Assembly: GCA_036169595.1 (NCBI GenBank)
Contig: CM069768.1
Coordinates: 3,285,001-3,340,000 of the forward strand
Reading direction: 5' to 3'
From: Dictyostelium firmibasis
Lineage: Eukaryota > Evosea > Eumycetozoa > Dictyosteliales > Dictyosteliaceae
DNA: 55,000 nt
Shown here: one piece after another, positions 1-9,935 of the stretch
Layout of the letters: each line of letters begins with the position of its first letter
How positions within the stretch are numbered: position 1 is the stretch's first letter
Translations under genes and position numbers: made by a program
Notes under the pieces: generated by a model
What the model was told of the DNA's origin: nothing
Seen by the model: only the letters and a program-made list of their open reading frames with translations
Database searches by the model: none

Positions 1-175
1 TAAAACATTTCAACTGGGGGGAAAAAAAAAAAAAATATAAAACACTTGAATTAAAACATAGCACATATTCATATGTTTTATATTTTTTTTTTTTTAAAAA
101 ATTTTTTTTATAAATAAATATTTTTATGATCTTTATTTTACATTTTTTTCGAAAAACATTTTTTTTTTTGTTTAA

Positions 176-409
176 TTAATAATTTACAAAATTAGGTCTA
201 GTGAAATAGGATGTTGTTGAATTTTTATTTGTAATTTCATTATTTGAAGAATTAAAAGAATAATTTAGTTCATTAGAGATTGATTGTAATGAAGAATTCA
301 TTTTATTTGAAAAATTAATTAATGACTCTATAAATTTTTAAAAAATTTGTTAATTAATAAATAAAAAAATAAAAAAAAATAAAAAAATTTAAAACTTACT
401 AAATAACAT
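176..409 (-). CDS. Small hssA/2C/7E-like protein, two exons, 53 aa
   Basis: Exon 1 is 400-409 (ATG TTA TTT A) and exon 2 is 176-327. The 72-base intron has a perfect GTAAGT donor and a TATAG acceptor, and the join leaves one open frame of 54 codons. The protein starts MLFKSLINFSNKMNSS and ends in FVNY. Its N-terminus follows the pattern LFxSxxxxSNxMxSSxxSIS, which I recall from the Dictyostelium hssA/2C/7E small proteins; those genes also have an intron straight after a tiny first exon. The glycine/cysteine-rich tail typical of that family is absent and replaced by a Ser/Asn-rich one, so this would be a divergent member. Function unknown. Codon use is dictyostelid-like. The gene model is well supported by splice sites and frame; the family assignment is an inference. 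Confidence 0.6.
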
Positions 410-1255
410 TTTTATCTAGAAATAAATATTAGCTTTTGTTTGTTTACTTTTACTATTAAAAAGAAATTGATTTTAATTTGACAATAAAAAAGAAATAAAA
501 AAATTAGAATTTATACTTTTTTTTATTTGATCGAAAAATAATTATTATGATCGAACAGTAACACCCAAAAATTTACTTTTGTTTTTTTTTTTTATTTTTT
601 TATCTTTTATTTTTTATTTTTTTTATTTTAAAAAAAAAAAAAATTTTGTAGAGTGGATATGTTGATATACAAGCAAAATGGTATTTCATCATTAAAAAAA
701 AAAGATGATATCAACAAGTAAACAGAGTTTTAATTACTAAAAAAAAAAAATGTTTTTTTATTTTATTTTTTACATAGAATGTCAATTACATTTCTTTTTT
801 TGAAATTATTTTTTATTTTATATAAAAATAGGTTTTTTTAACGAATTTATCAATAAAAAAAAAAAAAAAAAAAAAAAAAGTTCCCAACTCTGGTAATTTA
901 TTTTATTTTTGAACAAATAAAAAAAAATAGAGAAATCCAAATTTTTTTTTCTAATTAAAATAAATTACCAAAAAAAAATATTTTAATTAGAAAAAAAAAA
1001 ACAGTTAATTTTTTGAAAAAAAATTTATTTATAAATTTAACTTATTTTATTTTAAAATCTTTGGGAATATTTAAAAAACTATTCTTTTTTTAAAAATAAT
1101 AAAAAAAAAATGAAAAATTAATTTATAATTGGTTATAAAATACTTTTAAGTATTATATGATATTACAATTGTTTTTTTTTTTTTTTATTTTATATTTTTT
1201 TTTTATTTTATTATTTTTTTTTTTTTAAAAATTTATGAAATTGGTTATGTAACTT
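410..1255. other. Intergenic region between the small gene and BiP
   Basis: Mostly A/T homopolymers with no convincing reading frame. It should hold the promoter of the small minus-strand gene (nearest 410) and the 3' flank of BiP. The only higher-complexity stretch is about 540-730, which contains an inverted repeat listed separately. Confidence 0.6.
661..715 (+). ncRNA. Hairpin resembling Dictyostelium class I small RNA (candidate)
   Basis: The 55 bases begin GTTGATAT (661-668) and end ATATCAAC (708-715), a perfect 8-base-pair closing stem. CATC (687-690) can pair with GATG (704-707) just inside it. Right after the 5' arm comes ACAAGCAA (669-676). Dictyostelium class I RNAs are 42-65 nt, start GTTG, have their ends paired, and carry an 11-nt motif ending TTACAGCAA beside the 5' arm; this segment resembles but does not match that motif. 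ACCCAAAA at 563-570 is one base off the upstream element (A/T)CCCA(C/T)AA but lies about 90 bases away, farther than the usual 60 or so. The same hairpin could form on either strand. Confidence 0.25.
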
Positions 1256-3334
1256 TTAAAGTTCGTCATGACCTGGCATTTCTTCATCAGCAGCGCCACC
1301 AGTTGGACCAGAGGAACCATATAATTTAGAGAAAATTGGTTGAACAATTTTTTCAAGGATTTTGTATTGTTCATCGAATTCTTCTTTTTCAGCAGATGAG
1401 TTAACATCCAACCAAGAAAGGGCATCAGAGATGGCAGTTTCGATGGTATCTTTATCATCAGATTGGATTTTACCACCAAGCTTTTCTTTGTCACCGATGG
1501 CATTTTTAATTTGATAGACGTAGTTTTCCAAAGTATTTTTGGCTTCGACACGTTCTTTGGCAACTTTATCTTCTTCGGCAGCATCAGCAGCTTCTTTGAC
1601 CATACGATCAATATCAGCTTGTGAAAGACGCTCTTTATCATTGGTGATGGTGATAGATTCACGGACAGTTGTAGCTTTGTCTTCAGCACTTACGTGTAAG
1701 ATACCGTTGACATCAAGTTCGAAAGTGACTTCAATTTGTGGAACACCACGTTGAGCTGGTGGGATACCAGAAAGATCGAATTTACCGAGGAGATTGTTAT
1801 CCTTGGTCATTGAACGTTCACCTTCGTAAATTTGAATGGAGACACGATCTTGGTTATCTTGATAGGTTGAGAAAACTTGTGATTTTTTAGTTGGAACAAA
1901 GGTACCACGTGGGATTAATGCAGTCATAACTCCACCAACGGTTTCAATACCGAGAGTGAGTGGGGCAATATCTAAGAGAACGAGGCTATCAGTACCTTCT
2001 TCGTTGGTGAAAATACCACCTTGAACGGCAGCACCATAGGCGACAGCTTCATCTGGGTGAACACCACGATTTGGTTCCTTACCATTGAAGAAATCTTTTA
2101 AGAGTTGTTGAATCTTTGGAATACGAGTTGAACCACCGACTAAGACTACTTCGTGAATTTGAGATTTCTTGAATTTGGCGTCCTCTAATACTTTTCTTAC
2201 TGGTTCTAAAGTTTTTTTGAAGAGATCCATATTGAGTTCTTCAAATTTAGCTCTGGTAAGGGTTTCAATGAGATCTTTACCATCGAAAAAGTTTTCAATT
2301 TCTAATTGGGTTTGTGGGGATGTGGAGAGGATACGTTTGGCGTTTTCAGCGGCTCTTCTTAATTTTTGAAGGGATTTCTTATCCTTTGATGCGTCTTTAC
2401 CAGTCTTCTTTTGGAAAACACTGAGGAAATGTTTCATAACACGTTGATCGAAATCTTCACCACCTAAATGGGTATCACCATTGGTTGAACGTACTTCGAA
2501 AACACCGTCTTCAATTGATAAAACTGAAACATCAAATGTACCACCACCCAAATCGTAAACGAGGATATTCTTTTCTTTTTCACTAGTGGCATCGAAACCG
2601 TAGGCTAATGCAGCTGCGGTTGGTTCATTAATAACACGTAAAACTTCGAGACCTGCAATGACACCAGCATCTTTAGTGGCGGCACGTTGTGCATCATTGA
2701 AATAAGCTGGACAAGTAACAACGGCGTGTGTAATGGTTTTACCGAGATTTGCTTCTGCAATTTCTTTCATTCTACTTAAAATCATTGCTGAAATCTCTTC
2801 TGGTGAGAAGGTTTTTTCTTCTCCCTTTACTTTTACAACAACATATGGTTTATTATTCTTTGATACAACTTTATATGGTAATAATTTCAAATCTCTTTGA
2901 ACTTCTTCATCGTCAAATCTTTTTTTTTTTTATTTAAATAAAGAAATAAATTAATTTTAATATTATTATTAATATATATATATTTTTTATATAAATATAT
3001 GTTAATATTTTTATATTTACCTTCTACCAATTAAACGTTTAATATCAAAAATTGTATTTTCTGGATTAAGAGTTGCTTGATTCTTTGCAGCTTCACCAAT
3101 AAGACGTTCATTTTCAGTGAATGCAACATATGATGGGGTAATACGATTACCTTGATCATTTGGAATGATTTCAACTTTACCTTTCTTGAAGACACCAACA
3201 CATGAATAGGTAGTACCTAAATCAATACCAATAACATGTCCATAATCTTTCTTTTCTTCTTCTTTCTTTTCAGCTGCAGCTACAAAAGAAATTAATAATA
3301 ATAAGCATAATAATGCGTAAATGGATTTATTCAT
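1256..3334 (-). CDS. bip2: BiP/GRP78, endoplasmic reticulum Hsp70 chaperone, 658 aa
   Basis: Exon 1 is 3021-3334 and exon 2 is 1256-2918; the 102-base intron 2919-3020 starts GTAAAT and ends AAG, joining ATT GGT AGA AG to A TTT GAC GAT. The product is an ATP-driven chaperone of the ER lumen that binds nascent and misfolded secretory proteins. Visible marks: a signal peptide (residues 1-21, hydrophobic core [15 protein letters not shown]), the phosphate-1 loop [12 protein letters not shown], the second ATPase signature [14 protein letters not shown], the third [14 protein letters not shown], a full substrate-binding domain and lid, and the C-terminal retrieval signal HDEL. Length is typical of BiP. 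ATG 3334 is chosen because it directly precedes the signal peptide. The symbol follows my recollection that D. discoideum has two BiP genes and that the one near rpl7 is bip2; product is certain, symbol less so. Confidence 0.95.
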
Positions 3335-3793
3335 TTTTATATATTTATATAATGTACAATTTGAAAAAAAAAAAAAAAAAAAAAAAAATGAAAAATGAAA
3401 ATTTTTTTTGAAGTGAACTGAAAATTTTTTTTTTTTTAAATAGTTTTTTTTTTTAAAAAAATTGGGTGCATCGTCATCAGGTTGCTTCGACACACATAAA
3501 TTGGAAAAAAAAAAACAAAAAAAAAAAAAAAGTAAACAGTCATTTAAGTTTTACAAAAATAAACTAATTTTTTTTTTTTTCTTTATCTTTTCCTTTTTTA
3601 AAAAAAATAAAAAACTTGTCAATATTAACTTTTTTAACAAATTTTTTTAAAAATACAGTTATGACACACAATGTTTATTTTTTTTAAAATTTTTTTGTCA
3701 ATTTTTTTTTTTTTTTTATATTATCCAAATGACTAATAACTCCTAATTTTATTATTTTATCAAGAAATAACATCTTTTTTTAAAAAATCGTTT

Positions 3794-3826
<33 letters not shown>

Positions 3827-3933
3827 CACCAAACATCAAAAAAAAAAATATGTATTAAATAATAGAAATGAAAACCAAATTAATAAAGATCATTACCTTT
3901 CTGAGTACTCAGTTGTTGATTCAGATGTTGAAT

Positions 3934-4068
3934 TTAGTAGCCAACTAAGGTTTTATTTTTTATAGTTTTAAATAATTGATCTTTTAACATTTCATCATCT
4001 TCATAACTTTTGTCATTCTCCTCATTTGGTTGAATTTGGAATTGGGCTGCACATCCACAAATCTGCAT
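3934..4068 (-). CDS. Possible small or relic gene, 44-codon frame
   Basis: An uninterrupted frame runs from ATG (4068) to TAA (3934). The peptide starts MQICGCAAQF and continues with an acidic stretch (PNEENDKSYEDDEMLKDQL) ending LVGY. The codons (GAA, AAT, GAT, AAA, TTA) and acidic, helix-like composition resemble real dictyostelid protein. A possible acceptor (ATGCAG) overlaps the start, so it could instead be an internal exon of something larger; no convincing partner exon was found. I do not recognise a family. It may be a decayed duplicate of a gene lying elsewhere. Confidence 0.25.
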   Translation of the reverse strand: MQICGCAAQFQIQPNEENDKSYEDDEMLKDQLFKTIKNKTLVGY

Positions 4069-4094
4069 TTATCCATTACAAAATCGCAAAAATT

Positions 4095-4113
4095 CCAAAT
4101 TTTGCACACCACG
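4095..4113 (+). promoter_or_regulatory. ERSE-like element upstream of BiP (tentative)
   Basis: CCAAA, nine bases, then CCACG: one mismatch from the animal ER stress response element CCAAT-N9-CCACG, which works in either orientation. It lies about 760 bases upstream of the BiP start codon with no other confirmed gene between. Whether Dictyostelium uses this element is not known to me, and the site overlaps the possible small gene region. Confidence 0.2.
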
Positions 4114-4380
4114 GAGAGCATGTGGTGCACCATTTTAAAAAAATTCCATCCAAATTAAAATTTTCCAAAAAAAGATGCAAAATCAGATTTCCTGGACATA
4201 CTAATTTTTTTTTCAAAGTTGAGTAATTATTCATCGCCATTTTAGGTTATAATAAAAAAGTTTAAATGATAGAAATAAACGATTGGTTTTTTAAAGACAC
4301 ATTGATGATGACTATTTTTATTAATTTATTATTTTTTTATTTTTTTATTTTTTTGTTACTGTTGTTTTTTTTTTTTTTTT

Positions 4381-4879
4381 TTAATTAGATGGTTCTAAAT
4401 CAACTCTAAAAACTTCAAATTGTTCTCTAAGTGTTTCGAAAATTCTTTGGGCAACCATTTTTTGTTCCATTGTACCATTATGAACTTTATCAGGATGGAC
4501 AACGATGATTGCCTTACGATAAATCTTTTTAACTTGCATTGGAGTAACTAATGAACCATATGTTACTTTTTCCCAACCACTTTCTATCCATAAAACATCA
4601 TGGAGCGTTGATAATAAAACCCTAAGATTGTTCTTTCTACCCGATTTTTCACCCCAATTTTTTATTTTCTCTGATACAATTGGTTCAATATTTGATCTTT
4701 CATTTTGATGATTATCAACATGCTGTGAAGTTGATGACTGTGTTGGCGTACCATTAAAATAATTATTTTGTTGAGATTGTTGAGGTTGTGGGTTCTGTCT
4801 TTGTTGTGAAGGAGATGTAAAATCAAAATCACCAAATATATTTTCAAATCCGCTTGATTTTTTTTGTTGTTGCTGTTGC

Positions 4880-4928
<49 letters not shown>

Positions 4929-5286
4929 GATGTGGAGGTGGTTGGTATGGTTGAGATGGTTGTCTATTGAAAGATTGTTGATGTTGTTGAGGTGGTTGAT
5001 ACGGTTGTTGTTGTTTTTGTTGTTGTTGTGAATTAAAGTATTGTGGTTGTTGAGGAGTATTATTGAATGAGGAATATGCTGGCTTTGAGTAAGAGCTTTG
5101 TTCAGGTACTAAAGGATCTTCCCAAGTTGTATCGGACCTACTTAAATTTGGTTTATTATCACTATTATACATCCAATCATCGTCATTATTTTTACTCTTA
5201 CTATTATTACTATTGCTTGCATTATCGTCATTAGCTTTACCATTTAAATCGTCATCCCAAACACTAAATAATTTCTCTTCTTTTGG

Positions 5287-5353
<67 letters not shown>

Positions 5354-6589
5354 GGTGAATAATTATTACTACTAGTGCTACTGTTTGAATCTGATGGTGA
5401 ACCTTGAAATGATACTTTTTGTGTAAATTCATCATTTATATCTATATGATTACCATTTATATTGTTACTATTTCGTTGTGGTTGTGGTTGTATCTTTTGA
5501 TTATTATTGTTACTATTATTATTATCTAAATGTTCTTTATAGGTTGGGGGTGGTGAGGATGGTATCGGTTTTACAGTAGGAATATTACCGCCACCATTAG
5601 ATGATTGCTGTCTTGGTGAAGATGATGAAGGTGAAGAGGTAGCATTGGTGGTTGTTTTTTTAATTGTATATATATCAGTTAATTGTTCGGTGTTTAATTG
5701 ATAGGTTTGGATGAGTGGTTCTATAAATGTCATTAATCCTTCTAAAAGTACAGAGTTTGATTCGAAAAACATACAAAATTGTTGTACCATAGTGACTACA
5801 CTATGAACTATTAGTTTACATCTTACAAATGACCTATTTTGAAGATGTGATGCTGTTTTTTTTGATAATAAATCAAATTCTTCTTTAACTAATTTAATTT
5901 TTTCATGATCACTTTTAATAATAAATTAAATGAATTAATAAATGATATTATTATTATTATTATTATTACTATTATTATATTATAATTTATAGTTATTATT
6001 ATTATTTTAATAATAATTACTTTGATCTTTTAATTGAATCATAATCTAAATTTAATTTTTTTCTTTTTTCTAATAATTGTTTGGTAACTTTATTATAATC
6101 TTGATCTCTTTTAATTGGACGTACAATTTTATGATTAACTTCATCCTCTGTTGCGGCCATATTTTCATGACCCATTGTTCCGAAACTATCGTATAATCTT
6201 TGAATGGATTCTTGAAATTTCGATTGTCTCATTTCAAACTCTTTTGTATTTTCCATTTGGGAGAGATTTGGATTGGTAGATGTTTTTAAAAAGAATTTCG
6301 ATAATAAACCTGTAGAGAATTCAGTATCATCATTTGATAACTCTGACAATACAAAATTACATAGTGACGATGCCAATTGGTTGTTTGCAAAACACATCTT
6401 TTCCATTTGTGTCAATGATTGTTGAGTTGATTCTTCTAAATGTGTTAAAAATTCGCCTAATCTCTTAAAGTTTGTATGTGTATTTTCAAATTGTTCATCA
6501 ACTGTTGTATCGGTTGCACCCATCTTTTGAAGTACTGCTTGAGTTGCTCTTCTTTGAAAATCAAACATTTTTTCTGTAAATGATTCCAT
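4381..6589 (-). CDS. BAR-domain protein with C-terminal auxilin-type J domain, 699 aa
   Basis: Exon 1 is 6021-6589 and exon 2 is 4381-5911; the intron 5912-6020 begins GTAATT and ends AAAAG. The join gives one frame across AA|T GAT CAT GAA. Residues 1 to about 240 are a helical, charged region starting MESFTEKMFDFQRRATQAVL that reads as a BAR membrane-curvature domain. A low-complexity middle with two poly-Gln runs and Ser/Asn/Pro-rich linkers follows. The end (about 620-695) is a J domain with the HPDK motif near residue 660 and the auxilin/GAK-type context VTYGSLVTPMQVKKIYRKAI. Auxilins recruit Hsc70 to uncoat clathrin vesicles; a BAR domain would place that activity on curved membrane. The function is inferred. 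No PTEN-like or kinase domain is seen. Confidence 0.75.
4867..4929. repeat. CAA/TTG tract encoding poly-Gln
   Basis: A near-pure (TTG)n tract read as CAA on the coding strand, in frame in the BAR-J gene just before the J-domain region. Confidence 0.9.
5285..5352. repeat. Second CAA/TTG tract encoding poly-Gln
   Basis: Pure (TTG)n tract, in frame as Gln codons in the linker of the BAR-J gene. Confidence 0.9.
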
Positions 6590-7047
6590 TTTTATTTATT
6601 TATTTTTTTCTTCGTTTTTATATAATATTTCTTTTATATATTTGTTTTGTTTTTGTTTTATTTTGTTTAAATTTAGTTTTTATAACTTTTTTTATTTATT
6701 TATTTAAATAAAAGTTTGAGAATTCTTTTTTTATATTTATTATACAACTGTTTATTTTTTTTTAAAAAAATATTACTTCTACTACTACAATCTATCTCCT
6801 TTATTATTAATAAACTTTAATATTTTTTTAAAATTTTTTTTTTTTTTTTTTGTGTGCAAAAAATTTTTAATGTTAGAGGTGTTTTTGCTTAATTTTATCT
6901 TTTTTTTTTTTTTTAATATTTTTTTTTTTTTTTTTTTTTTTTTTTATTACTAAATTGAATAAATCAGGTTAATGGTCTTATATGAATAAATAAATAAACA
7001 CACACTCACACAAAAAAATAGAAAAATTATTATTTTTGAAAAAAAAA

Positions 7048-7080
<33 letters not shown>

Positions 7081-7638
7081 GGTTAAAAAAAAAAAAAAAA
7101 AAATGGAAAAAAATAAAGAAATATAAAAAAAGGAATAAAAAAAAAATATGAATATAAAAAAAAAATATGAATATAAAAAAAAAAAATAATAATTACTAAA
7201 TAAATAAAATATGTGATTAATTTATTAATATATTACAAAAATATTGATTTTAATATTGAAGAATAACCCATACCAAATTATCTAGATTGTAGAAAAATTT
7301 AAATAAATAATAGAATATGTTTTCCTTTTTTTTTATTTTTTTTTTTATTAATTATAATTTTAATTTATTTGTTTTTTTCTTTTAGTGTGAAATTTAATAT
7401 GATTAAAAATATATAATGCAAATTATATTAGGAGTAAAAAAAAATAAAAAAAATAAAAAAAAGAAATATTAAATTTTTTTTTCTTGAAAAAAAAAAAATT
7501 TTAAAAAAAATATCCGAAATATATTTCGTTTTTTTCATTTTTTTTTTTTTTTTTTTTATTTTCAAGAATATATACAGTGTGTATATATTAGAAATTCTAA
7601 AAAAAAAAAAACAAAACAAAATAAAATAAAATAAAAAA
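6590..7638. other. Divergent promoter region, homopolymer-rich
   Basis: The region separates the starts of two divergent genes. It holds long T and A runs (for example around 6838, 6918 and 7035-7100), a short near-repeat of AAAAAATATGAATATA around 7143-7180, and an island at 7255-7320 without coding potential. No regulatory site could be named. Confidence 0.5.
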
Positions 7639-9220
7639 ATGTTAAGATTAAATAATTATATCAATATATTAATATCGTGTAAACTGAAAACACCACCAAT
7701 ATTAAATATAAAACAAAATGTAGAATCAATTTCAACAATATTTGCAAATAAAACTACAACGAAATCAATATTGAATTATTCACAAAAAACACCATCATCA
7801 AAACCATTATCAGAACCATTTTCAAAACCATCATCAAAACCATCATCAAAACCATTATCAGAACCATCACCAAAACCATCATCAAAACCATCATCAAAAC
7901 AATTTTCAGAACCATCATCAAAACCATCATCAAAACAATTTTCAGAACCATCATCAAAACCATCATCAAAACAATTTTCAGAACCATCATCAAAACCATC
8001 ACCAAAACCATCATCAAAACCATTTTCAGAACCATTTTCAAAACCATCATCAAAACCATTATCAAAACCATTATCAGAACCATCATCAAAACCATTACCA
8101 AAACCAAAAACAAAACAAAGAAGTCAAAAAAAATTCAAAAAAGATGAACAAACATTTAGAAATGCCAGAAGATTATTTTGGAATAAACCAAAAGAAACAA
8201 TTAAAACCGATGATTTTACTAAAAATGATTCAGATGGTGACATTGGAACCGAAAGAGTTCAAAAAGCAATTGCAAGATCAGGTATTGCCTCAAGAAGAGC
8301 AGCTGAAATTTTAATTCAAGAGGGTAGAGTTAAAGTAAATGGTTTTAATATTACATTAGAAAATTTATTAGTTAATCCAACTGATGAAATTTCAGTTGAT
8401 GGTAAACTTGTAAGTAGTAACAATAAATTTTGAATCATATATGTTATATATATTCCAATATTCTAATTTTATTTTTATATAGATTAGGAAATCAACACCA
8501 AAAATATGGATACATTTTAAAAATACACAGGTTTTAACAACAGATTCAGATCCAAATGGTAGAGATTGTTTAATACCAATTTTAAAGAGAGTTTTAGGAT
8601 TGGATCATTTAATATCAGTTGGTAGATTAGATTATTATTCAGAGGGATTAATTTTATTGACTAATGATGGTGAATTATCAAGATATTTAGAGTTACCACA
8701 AAATCAATTCACTCGTACCTATAGAGTTAGAATATTTGGTAAATATACAGACGAAATGAAATATAATTTTGCAAAAGGTATGACTATAGATGATGTTTTC
8801 TATAGACCTATTAAAGTTGAGGTTGAAACAGCTACAGATTCAAACACTTGGTTACGTATAACTTTACAAGAGGGTAAGAAAAGAGAGATTAGAAGAATGT
8901 TAGAATTTTTCAATGTAAAAGTTTTACGTTTGGTTCGTGTCTCTTATGGTCCTTATCATTTACCTTCAGATTTAAAACATGGTGAAACTATTGAAGTGCC
9001 TATCAAAGATGAATTGAAGAAATTTATTGAAAAATTTAATAATACTCAAAAATTAAAAAGATCTTTAATTGTTCAAAAAAATGTTGAATTTTTTAATAAT
9101 AAAAAATTTAATAATAATAATAAAAATAATAATAATGGTATTGATAATGAAGATATTGATAGTGAAGATATTGATAATGAGGATATTGATAATGAAGATG
9201 AACATTTTAATAGATATTAA
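7639..9220 (+). CDS. RsuA/RluB-family rRNA pseudouridine synthase, probably mitochondrial, 502 aa
   Basis: Exon 1 is 7639-8409 and exon 2 is 8483-9220, with a GTAAGT donor and ATATAG acceptor. The enzyme family isomerises a specific uridine in rRNA. The N-terminus (MLRLNNYINILISCKLK...) lacks acidic residues and suggests a mitochondrial presequence. Residues about 50-155 are degenerate SKPSSKP/SEP repeats encoded by 12-base-like units. An S4 RNA-binding domain follows (about 200-257, ERVQKAIARSGIASRRAAE). The catalytic domain has the GRLD motif, the nucleophile Asp near residue 307, followed by YYSEGLILLTNDG, and the KREIRRM motif. The tail is acidic with repeated (N/S)EDID units. The family call is firm; mitochondrial location is inferred from the presequence and bacterial-type ancestry. 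Confidence 0.88.

Positions 9221-9935
<715 letters not shown>

Larger units (their letters stand above)
3335..4380. other. Intergenic region upstream of BiP
   Basis: The first 500 bases are T/A tracts and probably the BiP core promoter. From about 3880 to 4235 base composition rises well above background. That island holds a 44-codon reading frame on the minus strand, an ERSE-like sequence and a short inverted repeat (CACCAC/GTGGTG, 4107-4127). It could be a small gene, a gene relic or a distal promoter block. The stretch 4240-4380 is the 3' flank of the next gene. Confidence 0.5.

Noticed and set aside
7754-8113. 119-codon minus-strand frame rich in MVLM
   Set aside because: It is the mirror of the SKPSSKP-type coding repeats of the plus-strand gene.
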